From the NCBI RefSeq assembly GCF_029854705.2, contig NZ_CP139035.1, positions 434,001 through 498,000 on the forward strand: a stretch of 64,000 bases of DNA, written 5' to 3'. Below are positions 18,818-28,064 of the stretch, in pieces. Each line of letters starts with the position of its first letter. The first letter of the stretch is position 1. The notes beneath the pieces were generated by a model. It did no database searches. It was given only the letters and a program-made list of their open reading frames with translations, and was not told the DNA's origin. This stretch comes from Akkermansia sp. N21116. Lineage in GTDB: Bacteria > Verrucomicrobiota > Verrucomicrobiia > Verrucomicrobiales > Akkermansiaceae. A program made the position numbers and the translations under genes.

Positions 18818-20998
18818 TTACGGTTGAGCCGGCTGGCCGGGCAGGTCAAATTTCAGGCCGGGAACTTCCCTGTAATGAAGGCCGTCCCACAGGACGGGGA
18901 TGCAGCAGAAAAACCACTTTGTTTCGCTATTTTCACCTTTCCAGGGGCCGGCGACGCTTTTCACGAGTACTTCATTCAGTCCTTTTTTCAGGTGGATTGG
19001 CACCGGAGGGCGAAAGAAATATCCTTCCTGAGTCAGTGGAGCCTCTTCAATGCGACCTCGGCCCCAGCCTGTCCATGGGAGGCTCTTGAAGGGCCAATGG
19101 GGCGGAACTATCCGTTTGCGATTGATCCACACATCGCCGCCGCTGAAGTCCCAGCTGCCCTGTTCCGGAGCTCTGGCTGTCCTGTAACCGCCGGAGTGTC
19201 CCCACATGCCGTTCAGTCCAAACATGAGGTAAATATCCTGGTCTTTGGGACTGTCGATATAGTTCAGGGCATAACAAGTACCGGAGTCTTTGCCGACGGA
19301 GGAGGACATCAGTGTGGGCCAATGATTGAGGCGGTAGATCTTCCTGTGGGCATTGAACATAGCAAAGAGATGCCTGATATGAATAGCCCCTCCATAGGCA
19401 GGTTGCTCTATCCAGGATAAGGTGCGGTCTCCGTCCTGATAGCTGGGCTCAATAGAATGTTCCGGTCCGAAGGAAAGGTCATTCTTGCCATGGTGATTGA
19501 ACGGACCGATCATTTGCCATGGGATATTGGCCTGTTTGACGTAGGAGAAGGGTTGCTTACGGAAGAAATGGTCGCGGTGAAAGACAAGACGGTCTTCAAA
19601 GTCTGAGAAATCCTGCCACTCTCTGGTCCCTTTTGGGGGTAATTGCGCCATAAGATCTTTGCGCTTTTCTGCTGCTCCACGCCAGAGGCGCTCGGCAAAG
19701 GTGAGAGTACAGGGATAGAAAGGATATTGTTCAAGAATTCTTCGCTCGTTGCTTAAAGCGCCATCGCACCAGACCGCCATGATGCCGCCGAGGCCCAGTC
19801 CGTTGCTCTCGGGCATTTCACAGGGTTGCTGGAAGAAGATCTGATAGACACCGGATTGAGCATCCATCCAGTCGAGATAGAAGCCATTGCAGTCAATGAT
19901 GCGGGAACCCTTTTTCAAATGATGGCTCGCTTCATTTTCTCCCCAGCACATGAAGATGGCGTTGTCGTCCGGGATGGCTCCTGGGTGCCAGACGATGATA
20001 TCCCTGCCTTTATTCCGTATGTAGGAAGCCATTTCGGGGATGAAGTTTTTCATTTTGACATGGACTTCATCGGAACCCATATGAAACCAGGGATCGGGGA
20101 ATATATCCGTCATTTCGTCCACCACATCCTTGAGGATGGAGATTCCTTTTTCGGATTGCATATCGACTCCGGTCGCCTTGGCGAAAGATTCGCTGTGACC
20201 GGGCATGTCGATCTCCGGGATGATACGAATGTTGAGTTTGGCACAAAATTGAACGAGATCCTTGAGTTCGTCCTTGGTGTAGTATTTGCCGGGGAGACGG
20301 GTTTTCCAATGATATTCCGGCTTTACCAGTTCCGGGTATTTGTCGATTTGGACACGCCAGGCCGGATTGTCCGTCAGGTGCAGGTGAATGAGATTAATTT
20401 TGTAAGCGGCGAGGTTGCGGGCGATTTCCTTGATGAAGGAGACGGACATGAAGTACCGTCCCGTATCCAGCATAATGCCCCGGATGGGGAAGGCTGGTGC
20501 GTCCTGGATCGAACAGTTGGGGATGAAACAGGCACCGCTCTTTCGGACGATGAGCTGACGGAGTGTTTGCAGGGCATTGAAATAGCCGCTGAAGCTGCGA
20601 GCGGCAATCGTGGCTTGCCCTTGCGGGGGAATGGTGATGGTGTAGGCCTCCGGGTTGTCTTTCTTCCATTGGTCATCCAGTTGTTCCAAATGGATAGCAA
20701 GTGTGTTACCTGCCGCATTTTTGGGAAAGGAACTATTGATGTGTCGGAGTTCGGCAGCGAGGTTTTCCTGCTCGGAGTTGGCAATGGACTGATGATTGTC
20801 GATAACCAAAGAACCGCATGCCCTCAGCTCACCCTTGCCCCAATCGATGCGGGCAGGGTAGGGAATCAGGGAGATAGCTTCTGGAGAATCGCTCTTGTAA
20901 AGGGGGGCCACTTGTACTTTTGCCTGTTCCGGGAAGGCAAAGGTATAGGATAGTTGCAGGCCCAGAATGATCAAAAGGGCACGAATGATAGGGGACAT
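18818..20998 (-). CDS. Exported beta-N-acetylhexosaminidase, GH20
   Basis: Removes terminal beta-GlcNAc or beta-GalNAc from mucin-type glycans. Signal peptide about residues 1-22. A GH20b N-terminal domain (about 40-160) precedes the TIM barrel, with FPIRGIMLDTGRYF, HLHLTDNPAWRVQIDKYPEL, IPEIDMPGHS and the catalytic Asp-Glu pair in WFHMGSDEVH (near residue 308). The Trp-rich sugar pocket (MCWGENEA, AVWCDG) is present. An extra ~170-residue C-terminal beta domain follows the barrel, probably carbohydrate binding or structural. It is 101 bases downstream of the GH36 stop on the same strand but separated by a terminator, so likely transcribed alone. Confidence 0.93.
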   Translation of the reverse strand: MSPIIRALLIILGLQLSYTFAFPEQAKVQVAPLYKSDSPEAISLIPYPARIDWGKGELRACGSLVIDNHQSIANSEQENLAAELRHINSSFPKNAAGNTLAIHLEQLDDQWKKDNPEAYTITIPPQGQATIAARSFSGYFNALQTLRQLIVRKSGACFIPNCSIQDAPAFPIRGIMLDTGRYFMSVSFIKEIARNLAAYKINLIHLHLTDNPAWRVQIDKYPELVKPEYHWKTRLPGKYYTKDELKDLVQFCAKLNIRIIPEIDMPGHSESFAKATGVDMQSEKGISILKDVVDEMTDIFPDPWFHMGSDEVHVKMKNFIPEMASYIRNKGRDIIVWHPGAIPDDNAIFMCWGENEASHHLKKGSRIIDCNGFYLDWMDAQSGVYQIFFQQPCEMPESNGLGLGGIMAVWCDGALSNERRILEQYPFYPCTLTFAERLWRGAAEKRKDLMAQLPPKGTREWQDFSDFEDRLVFHRDHFFRKQPFSYVKQANIPWQMIGPFNHHGKNDLSFGPEHSIEPSYQDGDRTLSWIEQPAYGGAIHIRHLFAMFNAHRKIYRLNHWPTLMSSSVGKDSGTCYALNYIDSPKDQDIYLMFGLNGMWGHSGGYRTARAPEQGSWDFSGGDVWINRKRIVPPHWPFKSLPWTGWGRGRIEEAPLTQEGYFFRPPVPIHLKKGLNEVLVKSVAGPWKGENSETKWFFCCIPVLWDGLHYREVPGLKFDLPGQPAQP

Positions 20999-21027
20999 AT
21001 GGGAGCCTTGTTTTGGTTATAAAACAA

Positions 21028-21057
21028 CATTGCCCTGGATGGATGTCCGGGGCAATG
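21028..21057 (-). terminator. Terminator after GH36
   Basis: Minus-strand reading CATTGCCC ... GGGCAATG followed by a T-rich TTGTTTTA tail, between the GH36 stop at 21100 and the GH20 start at 20998. Confidence 0.7.
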
Positions 21058-21099
21058 CAGGAGAAGCCGGATGTATCGCGGTAACGCGAATAAACGGAA

Positions 21100-23325
21100 T
21101 CAAATCTCTTCCAATTCCAGAATAGCGGATTGGAGAGGTTTGCCGAAGTTGAAATGGACACCGTTGTCCATGAGGTAATCACCTCCTAGTTCCTTGTTGT
21201 CCAGTGATGTACGGTTGCCGGATTGATCGACGTTGAGTTCATGGATGCGGTAGCGTTTGTCGGCTCTTAACCCTTTGAGTTTAATGGGGGTGGTTTTGTA
21301 GGCGAGCGTCTTATCCATGAGGCAGGCGAAGACGATAGCCTTTTGTTTGCCGTCTTTGCCATTGAGGACGTACATTAGCGAAGCTTCGTTACTCTCATAG
21401 GGTGAGCGTAGACGATAGAGATCTCCTAATTGAACGGTAGGACGGATGCGCTTGTACGTTTCCAAAGCTTTTTTGGCAAACTCGGTTTCCTGAGGATTCA
21501 TATCCTGGGGGCGAAGTTCGAAGCCAAGTCTGCCGGTTGTTGCAACATCAAAACGGAATTTGAGAGGTGTTTGCCTGCCGGTTTGGTGGTTCGGTGAAAC
21601 CGTAACGTGGGAAGCCATGGCCATGGCCGGGAAGAGGTGGCCGATACCCCACTGCATCAGGACGCGTTCATAGGGATCCGTGTTATCGGATACCCAGAAT
21701 TCGTGATGATATTTCATGGCGCCATAGTCCGCCCGTCCACCGCCGGAAGCACAGGCCTGGAAAATGACTTCGGGATGTTTTTTAGTAATGGCGTCCAATA
21801 CCTTGTAGTAGCCGTTGACGTAATCGATAAACAGGTTTTTCTGGTTGGCGGCGGAGAGGTACGGGGAACCGGGATCGGCAATCTTGCGATTGCAGTCCCA
21901 CTTGATGTAAACAATTTCGGGATTCTTGGAGAGGATGTCATCCATGCTGTCGATGATATACTGCTGGACGTCAGGGTTGGAAAGATCCAGGATCAACTGA
22001 TTACGTTCCAGGCGTTTGTCGCGGTGAGGGAGTTGGATGACCCAGTCAGGATGTTGTTCAAAGAGTTCCGATTTGGGATTGACCATTTCCATCTCTACCC
22101 AGAGACCGAATTTAATGTTGCGGTCCTTAGCGGATTTGGTCAGGCCGGGCAGGCCGTTGGGAAGTTTCTTTTCATTGACCTTCCAATCGCCGAGTCCCGC
22201 TTTGTCGTTGTTACGGGGGTACTTGTTGGCGAACCAGCCGTCATCCAGCACGAACAGTTCCACTCCCATGCCGGCGGCCCGTTCCATCATCGTTTGCAGA
22301 AGAGGCTCGTCAAAGTTGAAATAGGCTCCTTCCCAGGAGTTGAGGAGAGTCATGCGTTCCTGGTCGCCTCCGCGGATACCGCTTTCGCGTGCCCAGCGAT
22401 GGATTTGGCGAGAGGCTTCCCCTTTGCCTTGCTGGCTGTGAGTCAGAATGAGGCGGGGGAGGGTCAGACTCTTGCCTGCTTCCAAGCGATAGGGGGCATC
22501 CTGCATGTCCGTCCCGAAGGAAGCGAACATCCGTCCGTACGGCGAGTATTTGAAACTAAGCTTGTAGTTGCCGGACCAAGCCAACGCTCCCATATATACT
22601 TCACCGTCGTCTTCCCGTGCCGGTTGACCAAGGGATAAAACGAATCCGGGCGTGCCTTCCTGGGCGGTACGGGCACCGACATCGGAAATCATGGTGAGGC
22701 AGTTGCCTTTCTGGACTTCCTCTTCCCGCATCAGGGACTCTCCTCCCCAAGTTCCGCGGAATGAGGTGACAAAATATTTGTCTGCTTTAACGTGCAAATG
22801 ACCGGTAGCCCCCTGATCGATCGTAATGGCTTCCTGACCGTTATTGGTGATTTCTACCCATTGTTCGAAGACATTCGAGTCGTAGTTGGCCAGAACGTAA
22901 ACCTGAACCTGGACGGGGTAGTGGGAATCCTTGAGACGGATGATGGCCAGCTCCTGTCCTGGTGTGGGTTTGGATACCTGCAGGGAATCGTACACGAGAT
23001 CGAGGGAATTGGTTCCGTCTCCCTGTGTGATGGAAATGTCCAGCTCTCCGGAGCCGTTTTCCCAAGGTCCCATGGCATCCATTCGCGTGGGGTAGAGCAA
23101 GGTGGAAGAGGGAGAATCTGCATGAAGGATGTCTTCCGGATGGGCAAGCCGTGAACCGTAATAGGCGCGGTTGACTTTGTTCCCATTGACAGTGAATGTC
23201 ATTTGGGAATCCTTAGAGAGGAGGTGGAAGGGCATTTGTTCGGCAACGGCATCCATGTTCAGGCATAATCCGGCGAGGGCCGCCGAAATGAGTAGTGGGG
23301 AATGAGGGGCAAATGTGATTTTCAT
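21100..23325 (-). CDS. Exported alpha-galactosidase, GH36
   Basis: Hydrolyses terminal alpha-1,3/1,6-galactose, as on blood-group B, mucin or raffinose-type sugars. Signal peptide residues 1-28. An N-terminal beta-supersandwich (about 35-320) precedes the TIM barrel, with LFVLDDGWF, GLWVEMEMVNP, the nucleophile Asp in YIKWDCNR (near residue 478) and the acid/base Asp in WVSDNTDPYER (near 546). QACASGGGRADYG is the conserved CxSGGGR segment. 741 residues is the usual length for bacterial GH36. It starts 47 bases downstream of the squalene-repeat operon end but has its own terminator. Confidence 0.94.
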   Translation of the reverse strand: MKITFAPHSPLLISAALAGLCLNMDAVAEQMPFHLLSKDSQMTFTVNGNKVNRAYYGSRLAHPEDILHADSPSSTLLYPTRMDAMGPWENGSGELDISITQGDGTNSLDLVYDSLQVSKPTPGQELAIIRLKDSHYPVQVQVYVLANYDSNVFEQWVEITNNGQEAITIDQGATGHLHVKADKYFVTSFRGTWGGESLMREEEVQKGNCLTMISDVGARTAQEGTPGFVLSLGQPAREDDGEVYMGALAWSGNYKLSFKYSPYGRMFASFGTDMQDAPYRLEAGKSLTLPRLILTHSQQGKGEASRQIHRWARESGIRGGDQERMTLLNSWEGAYFNFDEPLLQTMMERAAGMGVELFVLDDGWFANKYPRNNDKAGLGDWKVNEKKLPNGLPGLTKSAKDRNIKFGLWVEMEMVNPKSELFEQHPDWVIQLPHRDKRLERNQLILDLSNPDVQQYIIDSMDDILSKNPEIVYIKWDCNRKIADPGSPYLSAANQKNLFIDYVNGYYKVLDAITKKHPEVIFQACASGGGRADYGAMKYHHEFWVSDNTDPYERVLMQWGIGHLFPAMAMASHVTVSPNHQTGRQTPLKFRFDVATTGRLGFELRPQDMNPQETEFAKKALETYKRIRPTVQLGDLYRLRSPYESNEASLMYVLNGKDGKQKAIVFACLMDKTLAYKTTPIKLKGLRADKRYRIHELNVDQSGNRTSLDNKELGGDYLMDNGVHFNFGKPLQSAILELEEI

Positions 23326-23372
23326 GCGACGTTATTGTGGTGATGGAAGTTTGGCAATCGACTGGTTGTTTG

Positions 23373-24602
23373 TTAATCTGCAGCGATGGCGGCTCGAACG
23401 CGTGATAACGCATAAAGAGCATATCCTGTTCCGTAGAATTTGTGATAGTTGTACAGGGGGTAATCCCACCAGGAACCGTCTTTTTCCTGGAGGGGAAGTA
23501 CGCCCTTGGAAACATACGCGGCATGTCTCACTAATTTTTCATGCGGTACGAAATCAAGACATTTGGCTGCGTAATAATATCCGTAAAAATAGAAATAACC
23601 CGAATTTTGAGCAAAACTCTCATGGGGCATTGGCTTTTTAAGGGCCATGCTAAGCCACCCGGAACGGCTCCAAAGACGGTCCAGCCCGTCTTCAAGTTGC
23701 CGTCTGGAGATCAGAGAAGGCTCATAACGCATCAGGGCAAGATCTCCGGCAGGCGTACGGGCGAGACTGCCTGTGTGGCGGTTAATCGGAGTTGTTGCGA
23801 ATTTGATGTGTTCTCGCGAATAAACGTAAGTGCCGTTGGGTGTCCGCATGGATTTCAGAGTATTGAAGCAGCGGCGGAATACTTTCTGATTAGGTTTGAG
23901 ACCGAAAATATCTTCCGCATCCTTGTAGGCCATGAAGACGGTTGCCGTCAGAAAGGAGGTGGGGGAACCGGCGGGGCGTTCGGTAAATACCTTGAATGTC
24001 AGATAGCCCCAGCCCCCGTTGATATCGGCTAAGGCATCCAGCATGCGGATGCGTTCTCTGGCAAATTCGCGGAGTTCGGCAAAGCGGTGGGAATCTTGGG
24101 GCAATCGTGTTGCCAAGGAACAGGCGGCTTCCAATGTGTAGGCATGCCCCCAGACATCGTAAACGCTCTGTGTATCGCCGCGTTTCAGTTTCGGCAGCCG
24201 GGAAAACATGAACTGCGTCGCTTTTTCCAACGCTGCCTGAACCTCGGGTGTATCTCGTTGAGGGGAAGCATTAAGGCCGATGATACAGAGACCTGTCGTA
24301 CCGCTTCGGAAAGCTAGGGGGCCTGACGGATACGGGCAAAAAATGTTGATTCCCTTCGTACCGGTGTGGTCGCCCCATGATCCGTCCTTATTCTGATGGG
24401 TCAATAGGAATTGAACGCCGCGGGCAAGGGCTTTGTCCAGAGCCTCCAAAGTAGGGGGCGCTGTGTCTGGCAATTTGGGGATGGGGATGGAATCCGCCTT
24501 TTCCCGCGCCGGAGGAAGACTTGTTTGTGGCGGTATACCCCCTTCTTCGCCCCAGGCCGGGAGAAGGGTAGAACAAAGAAGAATGGGGAATATGTGCTTC
24601 AT
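23373..24602 (-). CDS. Exported squalene-cyclase/prenyltransferase-type alpha-alpha repeat protein (copy 2)
   Basis: Signal peptide residues 1-18. The body is an alpha-alpha barrel of the terpene cyclase/prenyltransferase repeat type: repeated QNKDGSWGDHTGTKG, INGGWGYLTFKV and QEKDGSWWDYPLYNYHKFYGTGYAL motifs, the classic QxxxGxW elements. There is no DXDD-type cyclase acid motif in the visible repeats and the protein is exported, so a scaffold or binding role, as in Verrucomicrobia and Planctomycetes, is more likely than terpene chemistry. It is a tandem paralogue of the gene just upstream (24621-25982), with 18 bases between, and is the last gene of a four-gene operon with the methyltransferase-like and HlyD-like genes. 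Confidence 0.8.
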   Translation of the reverse strand: MKHIFPILLCSTLLPAWGEEGGIPPQTSLPPAREKADSIPIPKLPDTAPPTLEALDKALARGVQFLLTHQNKDGSWGDHTGTKGINIFCPYPSGPLAFRSGTTGLCIIGLNASPQRDTPEVQAALEKATQFMFSRLPKLKRGDTQSVYDVWGHAYTLEAACSLATRLPQDSHRFAELREFARERIRMLDALADINGGWGYLTFKVFTERPAGSPTSFLTATVFMAYKDAEDIFGLKPNQKVFRRCFNTLKSMRTPNGTYVYSREHIKFATTPINRHTGSLARTPAGDLALMRYEPSLISRRQLEDGLDRLWSRSGWLSMALKKPMPHESFAQNSGYFYFYGYYYAAKCLDFVPHEKLVRHAAYVSKGVLPLQEKDGSWWDYPLYNYHKFYGTGYALYALSRVRAAIAAD

Positions 24603-24620
24603 GGCCGGCAGAACTCAATC

Positions 24621-25982
24621 TCATGATGCCGGGCTTGAGGAAACCGTGGTACCGGCGGCGTGGGGCGATTCTACGGTGAACGGGATGGTACTACCCTGTA
24701 AAACGTCCCAAACCCGGGACATGGAATACAGAGCATATCCCGTCCCGTAGAATTTGTGATAATTATACAGAGGGTAATCCCACCAGCAGCCGTCTTTTTC
24801 CTGAAGGTGAAGGATATCTTCCGAGAGTTGGGCGGCATGTCTTGGCAGATGTTCCTTGGGGAGCCAGTCGAAAGTACGGGCTGCGTAATAATAACCGTAG
24901 TAGAAAAAGTATCCTGCGTTTTGGGCGAAACTTTCGTGGGGGACAGGCTTTTTGAGTGCCATGTACAGCCAGCCGTCACGACTCCAGAGACGTTCGACAT
25001 TGTCTTCCAACTGGGTCAGCGTAACGAAACCGGGATCGAAGCTCATGATGGCCATGTCTCCGGCCGGATTGCGTGCGAGGCTGCCCGTGTGCCGGTTAAT
25101 GGGCGCGGTCCCATAGTACATGTGATCCCGGGAATACACAAAAGTCCCGGCGGGAGTACGCAAGGCTTTGAGCAGTTTAACGGCGCGTTTCAGAACATTC
25201 GGGTCGGAATCCAGCCCGAAGATGTCTTTGGCGTCCTTGTAAGCAAGCAAGACGGTCGATGTCAGGAAAGATGTCGGCATACCGATGGTTTTCTGGGAAA
25301 ACACATCGAAGGTATAGTACCCCCATCCTCCGTACGCTTCATCGCTTAACAAGTCGGTGGCATGAATAGCCTTGGCTGCAGCCTCCTTGAGTTCCTGAAA
25401 GCGAGGTGAATCTTTAGGGAGTCTTTTGGCTGCAGAGCAGTAGGCTTCCAGGCCATAGGCGTGCGCCCAGGTAGAGAGCAGAGTGATGGTGTCGCCTCGC
25501 TTGAGCTTGGGCAATTCGCGGATGAGGACATTAAGAGCCTTGTCTACGGCATTTTGTATGGCGGGATCGTCATGCAAGGGGGAAGCAGTCAGCCCTACGA
25601 TGCAAAGAGCTGTGGATGCCAGGCGGAACGATCGGGGGCCTTGGGGATAGGGGCAAAGGACATTGAGGCCTTTGGTACCTGTGTGATCGCCCCATGATCC
25701 GTCTTTGTTTTGCCGGGGCAGGAGGAAAGAGGCTGCTTTACGGAAAGACGCCTCCAAGGCTTCGCGGGAAGGCGGAGGGACGTCCGGGACTTTGGCGATG
25801 TGAATGTTGTCGTGTTTCTCGGCAGAAATTGCTTTTTCCTGTTGCTCCGGGGAGGGAGATTCCTGGGGATTCTCCTCTCCCGTCACTGTAACGGTTTGTG
25901 TCCGGACAACGGTTTCGGCGGAAGAACAGAGGGACAATAAACCGGCTGCAATACCGGCAAGGAACAGAGATCCTGTACGCAT
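24621..25982 (-). CDS. Exported squalene-cyclase/prenyltransferase-type alpha-alpha repeat protein (copy 1)
   Basis: Signal peptide residues 1-22, then a low-complexity linker rich in Glu/Thr/Gln (about 23-60) and the same repeat body as the downstream paralogue: LPRQNKDGSWGDHTGTKGLNVLCPYPQGPRSFR, GGWGYYTFDVFSQ, and a C-terminal QEKDGCWWDYPLYNYHKFYGTGYAL that is almost identical between the copies. The central RHTGSLARNPAGDMAIM is also shared. It has 44 more residues than its paralogue, mostly the linker and a C-terminal tail. It sits 15 bases after the HlyD-like gene. The likely event is tandem duplication with later divergence of the ends. Confidence 0.8.
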   Translation of the reverse strand: MRTGSLFLAGIAAGLLSLCSSAETVVRTQTVTVTGEENPQESPSPEQQEKAISAEKHDNIHIAKVPDVPPPSREALEASFRKAASFLLPRQNKDGSWGDHTGTKGLNVLCPYPQGPRSFRLASTALCIVGLTASPLHDDPAIQNAVDKALNVLIRELPKLKRGDTITLLSTWAHAYGLEAYCSAAKRLPKDSPRFQELKEAAAKAIHATDLLSDEAYGGWGYYTFDVFSQKTIGMPTSFLTSTVLLAYKDAKDIFGLDSDPNVLKRAVKLLKALRTPAGTFVYSRDHMYYGTAPINRHTGSLARNPAGDMAIMSFDPGFVTLTQLEDNVERLWSRDGWLYMALKKPVPHESFAQNAGYFFYYGYYYAARTFDWLPKEHLPRHAAQLSEDILHLQEKDGCWWDYPLYNYHKFYGTGYALYSMSRVWDVLQGSTIPFTVESPHAAGTTVSSSPAS

Positions 25983-25997
25983 GCTGCCGGTGGGAGT

Positions 25998-27179
25998 TTA
26001 GGCTTGTTGATCCTTGATGATCACCTGGACGGGCAACCCCGGAGCGAATATTTCGGCCGCAGGCGCCTGGGGAGTGATGATGATGCGGCGCTTGCCGTCG
26101 GCATCGGGAATAGGATCTGCGACGGTGACGGTACCGGGAAGCTGCTTGTTAGTGATCTTGACAATAACCTGATCGCCGACCTTCGGCGTCGGGGTGGAAT
26201 CGGGCAGAACGGCTTGGATGATCAACTCGCTATCCGGGGGAACGATCGTTGCAATTTTGTCGAATGGCTCTAACTTGCCTCCGGGGCGGAGTTTCAGGGC
26301 TACGGAATTAGCAACCCATTTATCCCCGACATACCCTCCGTAAAGCAGGATACCGTCGGCAGGAGATTGGAATTGAGCCATGGCTCGATCCTTCTGCAAA
26401 TCATTCAGGCGATCCTGTGCGCGTTTGAGGGCCACTTCCGCATCAGTGAGGGCAAGTTGTTTTTGCTCGACACTGAACTTGTATTTGGCCGCGACACTTT
26501 TTGCTTCAAGATCCCACTGATCGATGTTTTTCTGGAGGTCTTCTCCGTAACGATTGATCGTGCGAAGTTTAGCAAGTTCTGAGGTAAGCTTGGCTCCTTG
26601 AACGGCGAAGTCGGATTCACTCAATTCATTTTTAAGCCGGGTAAGGATGATTTCCTCCGTTTCTTCAGCTACCTGGTCTTCCTTGTACATTTTGACAAGC
26701 TGGTTGAGTTCTTCCTGCTTGTAGGAAAGCTGGCGAAGAGCTTTATTGACGCGTTCTTCCTCTTCGGCAAGCATGCGAGCTTTGCGTTTTTCCTGAAAAT
26801 CTTTCAAGTCTTCCTGGGCACGCTGGAGAGACAAGGTGGCTTCCTTGTTCTTTTGATTGGCTGTGGCTTTTTCCTGTTCGAGTTCGAAACGAAGCTTCAG
26901 CACATCCAGATTGCGAGCTTTGACATAACGGTCCATATCTTCGATCAGACGATCCAGACTCCTGAAGTCAGAGGAAGCAATGGCCTGACCTTGCTTGACC
27001 TTGGCCCCTTGAGGAAGAACATCAATAATGAAAATATCGGCAACGTTTTTGGGAGCAAAGGAAATAGCGTGCATTTCCTTTTTAGGTAGGAGAATACCTT
27101 GGGCGATAGAGTCGGCGAATAGAGGCATGGATGACATGCCCGCTAAAACAGCTGTAAGGATAAATCGGGATTGAATCAT
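25998..27179 (-). CDS. HlyD/RND-type periplasmic adaptor-like protein
   Basis: Signal peptide residues 1-22. A barrel-sandwich half (about 35-75, GAKVKQGQAIASSDFRSLD) leads into a long coiled coil (about 75-260) rich in Glu, Lys and Gln with alternating hydrophobics, then the returning lipoyl-like half (FQSPADGILLYGGYVGDKWV, about 268-290) and beta-barrel domains. This is the domain order of membrane-fusion proteins. No transporter or outer-membrane channel is adjacent, which is unusual: it sits between a methyltransferase-like gene and two squalene-repeat genes. It may bridge the envelope for an unlinked transporter or have a structural role with its operon mates. Confidence 0.75.
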   Translation of the reverse strand: MIQSRFILTAVLAGMSSMPLFADSIAQGILLPKKEMHAISFAPKNVADIFIIDVLPQGAKVKQGQAIASSDFRSLDRLIEDMDRYVKARNLDVLKLRFELEQEKATANQKNKEATLSLQRAQEDLKDFQEKRKARMLAEEEERVNKALRQLSYKQEELNQLVKMYKEDQVAEETEEIILTRLKNELSESDFAVQGAKLTSELAKLRTINRYGEDLQKNIDQWDLEAKSVAAKYKFSVEQKQLALTDAEVALKRAQDRLNDLQKDRAMAQFQSPADGILLYGGYVGDKWVANSVALKLRPGGKLEPFDKIATIVPPDSELIIQAVLPDSTPTPKVGDQVIVKITNKQLPGTVTVADPIPDADGKRRIIITPQAPAAEIFAPGLPVQVIIKDQQA

Positions 27180-27198
27180 GGGGTGGAAACGATGGTGT

Positions 27199-27873
27199 TT
27201 AACGTTGTGAAAAGGGAACGAAGCGTCCCTTGCGGGCGAGCACGACGGTCTGGAATGAGGTCTGCTTGCCTTTGTGAGAAGTGGGGACTGTGTCGAAAGA
27301 GACGTCGAAACCGGCTTTTTGCAGCGTGCGTTCCAATCGTTTATCCGGACGGGATAGGAGGATGACCAGCATGCCTCCCTGTTTCAGGGCAGCGTTGTAG
27401 TCGGTCGCCTCTGCAATTGTAAGCTGATTGCGGGAATGGGTTGAGCGCATCAGAATAGCATGGTATGCCTTGGATGTTTTTCTGGCGACCTGAAGTGCAG
27501 AATGGGATTCGATCGTGACGCGTGGATCGTGTAGCATGCCGGGGTGGAGGTTGCCCAGCAGTTTTTCATGCCACTCGACAAGATCGGAGCAGGGTTCCGC
27601 GACAATAAAACTGGCTTTTTCCTTGTTAATTTGCTCCATGGCTCCTTTGAGAAGGAAACCGAGGCCCAGACCATCAATCAGAATAGTCGGTTGGTTGGCA
27701 CGTTTAATGGGTGCTGCCGCAATGGTAGCGATAGCATCGTCCCCACCGTGGGAAAAGCTGGAAGCCATTTGAATGCCGTCGGCAAGGAGGAAATAGGAAT
27801 TGTCGCGTTCCCAGAGTTCCAAAGAGATTCCGGACGGAAGAATTGTTTCTGCGAGTTTTGTCAGTGGCTTCAT
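27199..27873 (-). CDS. Spermidine-synthase-like / SAM-dependent methyltransferase-fold protein
   Basis: Rossmann-fold protein of the spermidine synthase or small methyltransferase group. ILIDGLGLGFLL (near residue 64) is the GxGxG nucleotide loop, and FIVAEPCSDLVEWHEKLL fits the second-strand acidic residue and following helix. The tail (SFQTVVLARKGRF) matches the end of this fold. There is no clear polyamine gatekeeper motif, so the substrate is unknown. It is the first gene of an operon with the HlyD-like adaptor (19 bases apart) and the two repeat proteins. The divergent intergenic region to 28065 (191 bases) should hold the promoter. Confidence 0.7.
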   Translation of the reverse strand: MKPLTKLAETILPSGISLELWERDNSYFLLADGIQMASSFSHGGDDAIATIAAAPIKRANQPTILIDGLGLGFLLKGAMEQINKEKASFIVAEPCSDLVEWHEKLLGNLHPGMLHDPRVTIESHSALQVARKTSKAYHAILMRSTHSRNQLTIAEATDYNAALKQGGMLVILLSRPDKRLERTLQKAGFDVSFDTVPTSHKGKQTSFQTVVLARKGRFVPFSQR

Positions 27874-28064
27874 GGAGAGGCAAATAGTACTTCCATCGTA
27901 CAGAAAATGAGGCTACCTGCAAGTTTTCAACGTGTACAACACCCTCATATACGGGTAGAATGCGAAAAAAATTGCATAAATTTTCCACGAACATGATTCT
28001 TTTCTTGCATCTCAAGGGATGATAGGGGAGAAATCATAGTCAACACAAACCAGTCCACACACCT

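Noticed and set aside
19826-20953. Long open frame on the plus strand (375 codons) opposite the GH20 gene
   Set aside because: It is antisense to a gene with signal peptide, catalytic DE pair and conserved barrel motifs; it shows no family motif of its own and follows from codon bias.
21607-22638. 343-codon plus-strand frame opposite the GH36 gene
   Set aside because: Shadow of the alpha-galactosidase; no start context or motif of its own.
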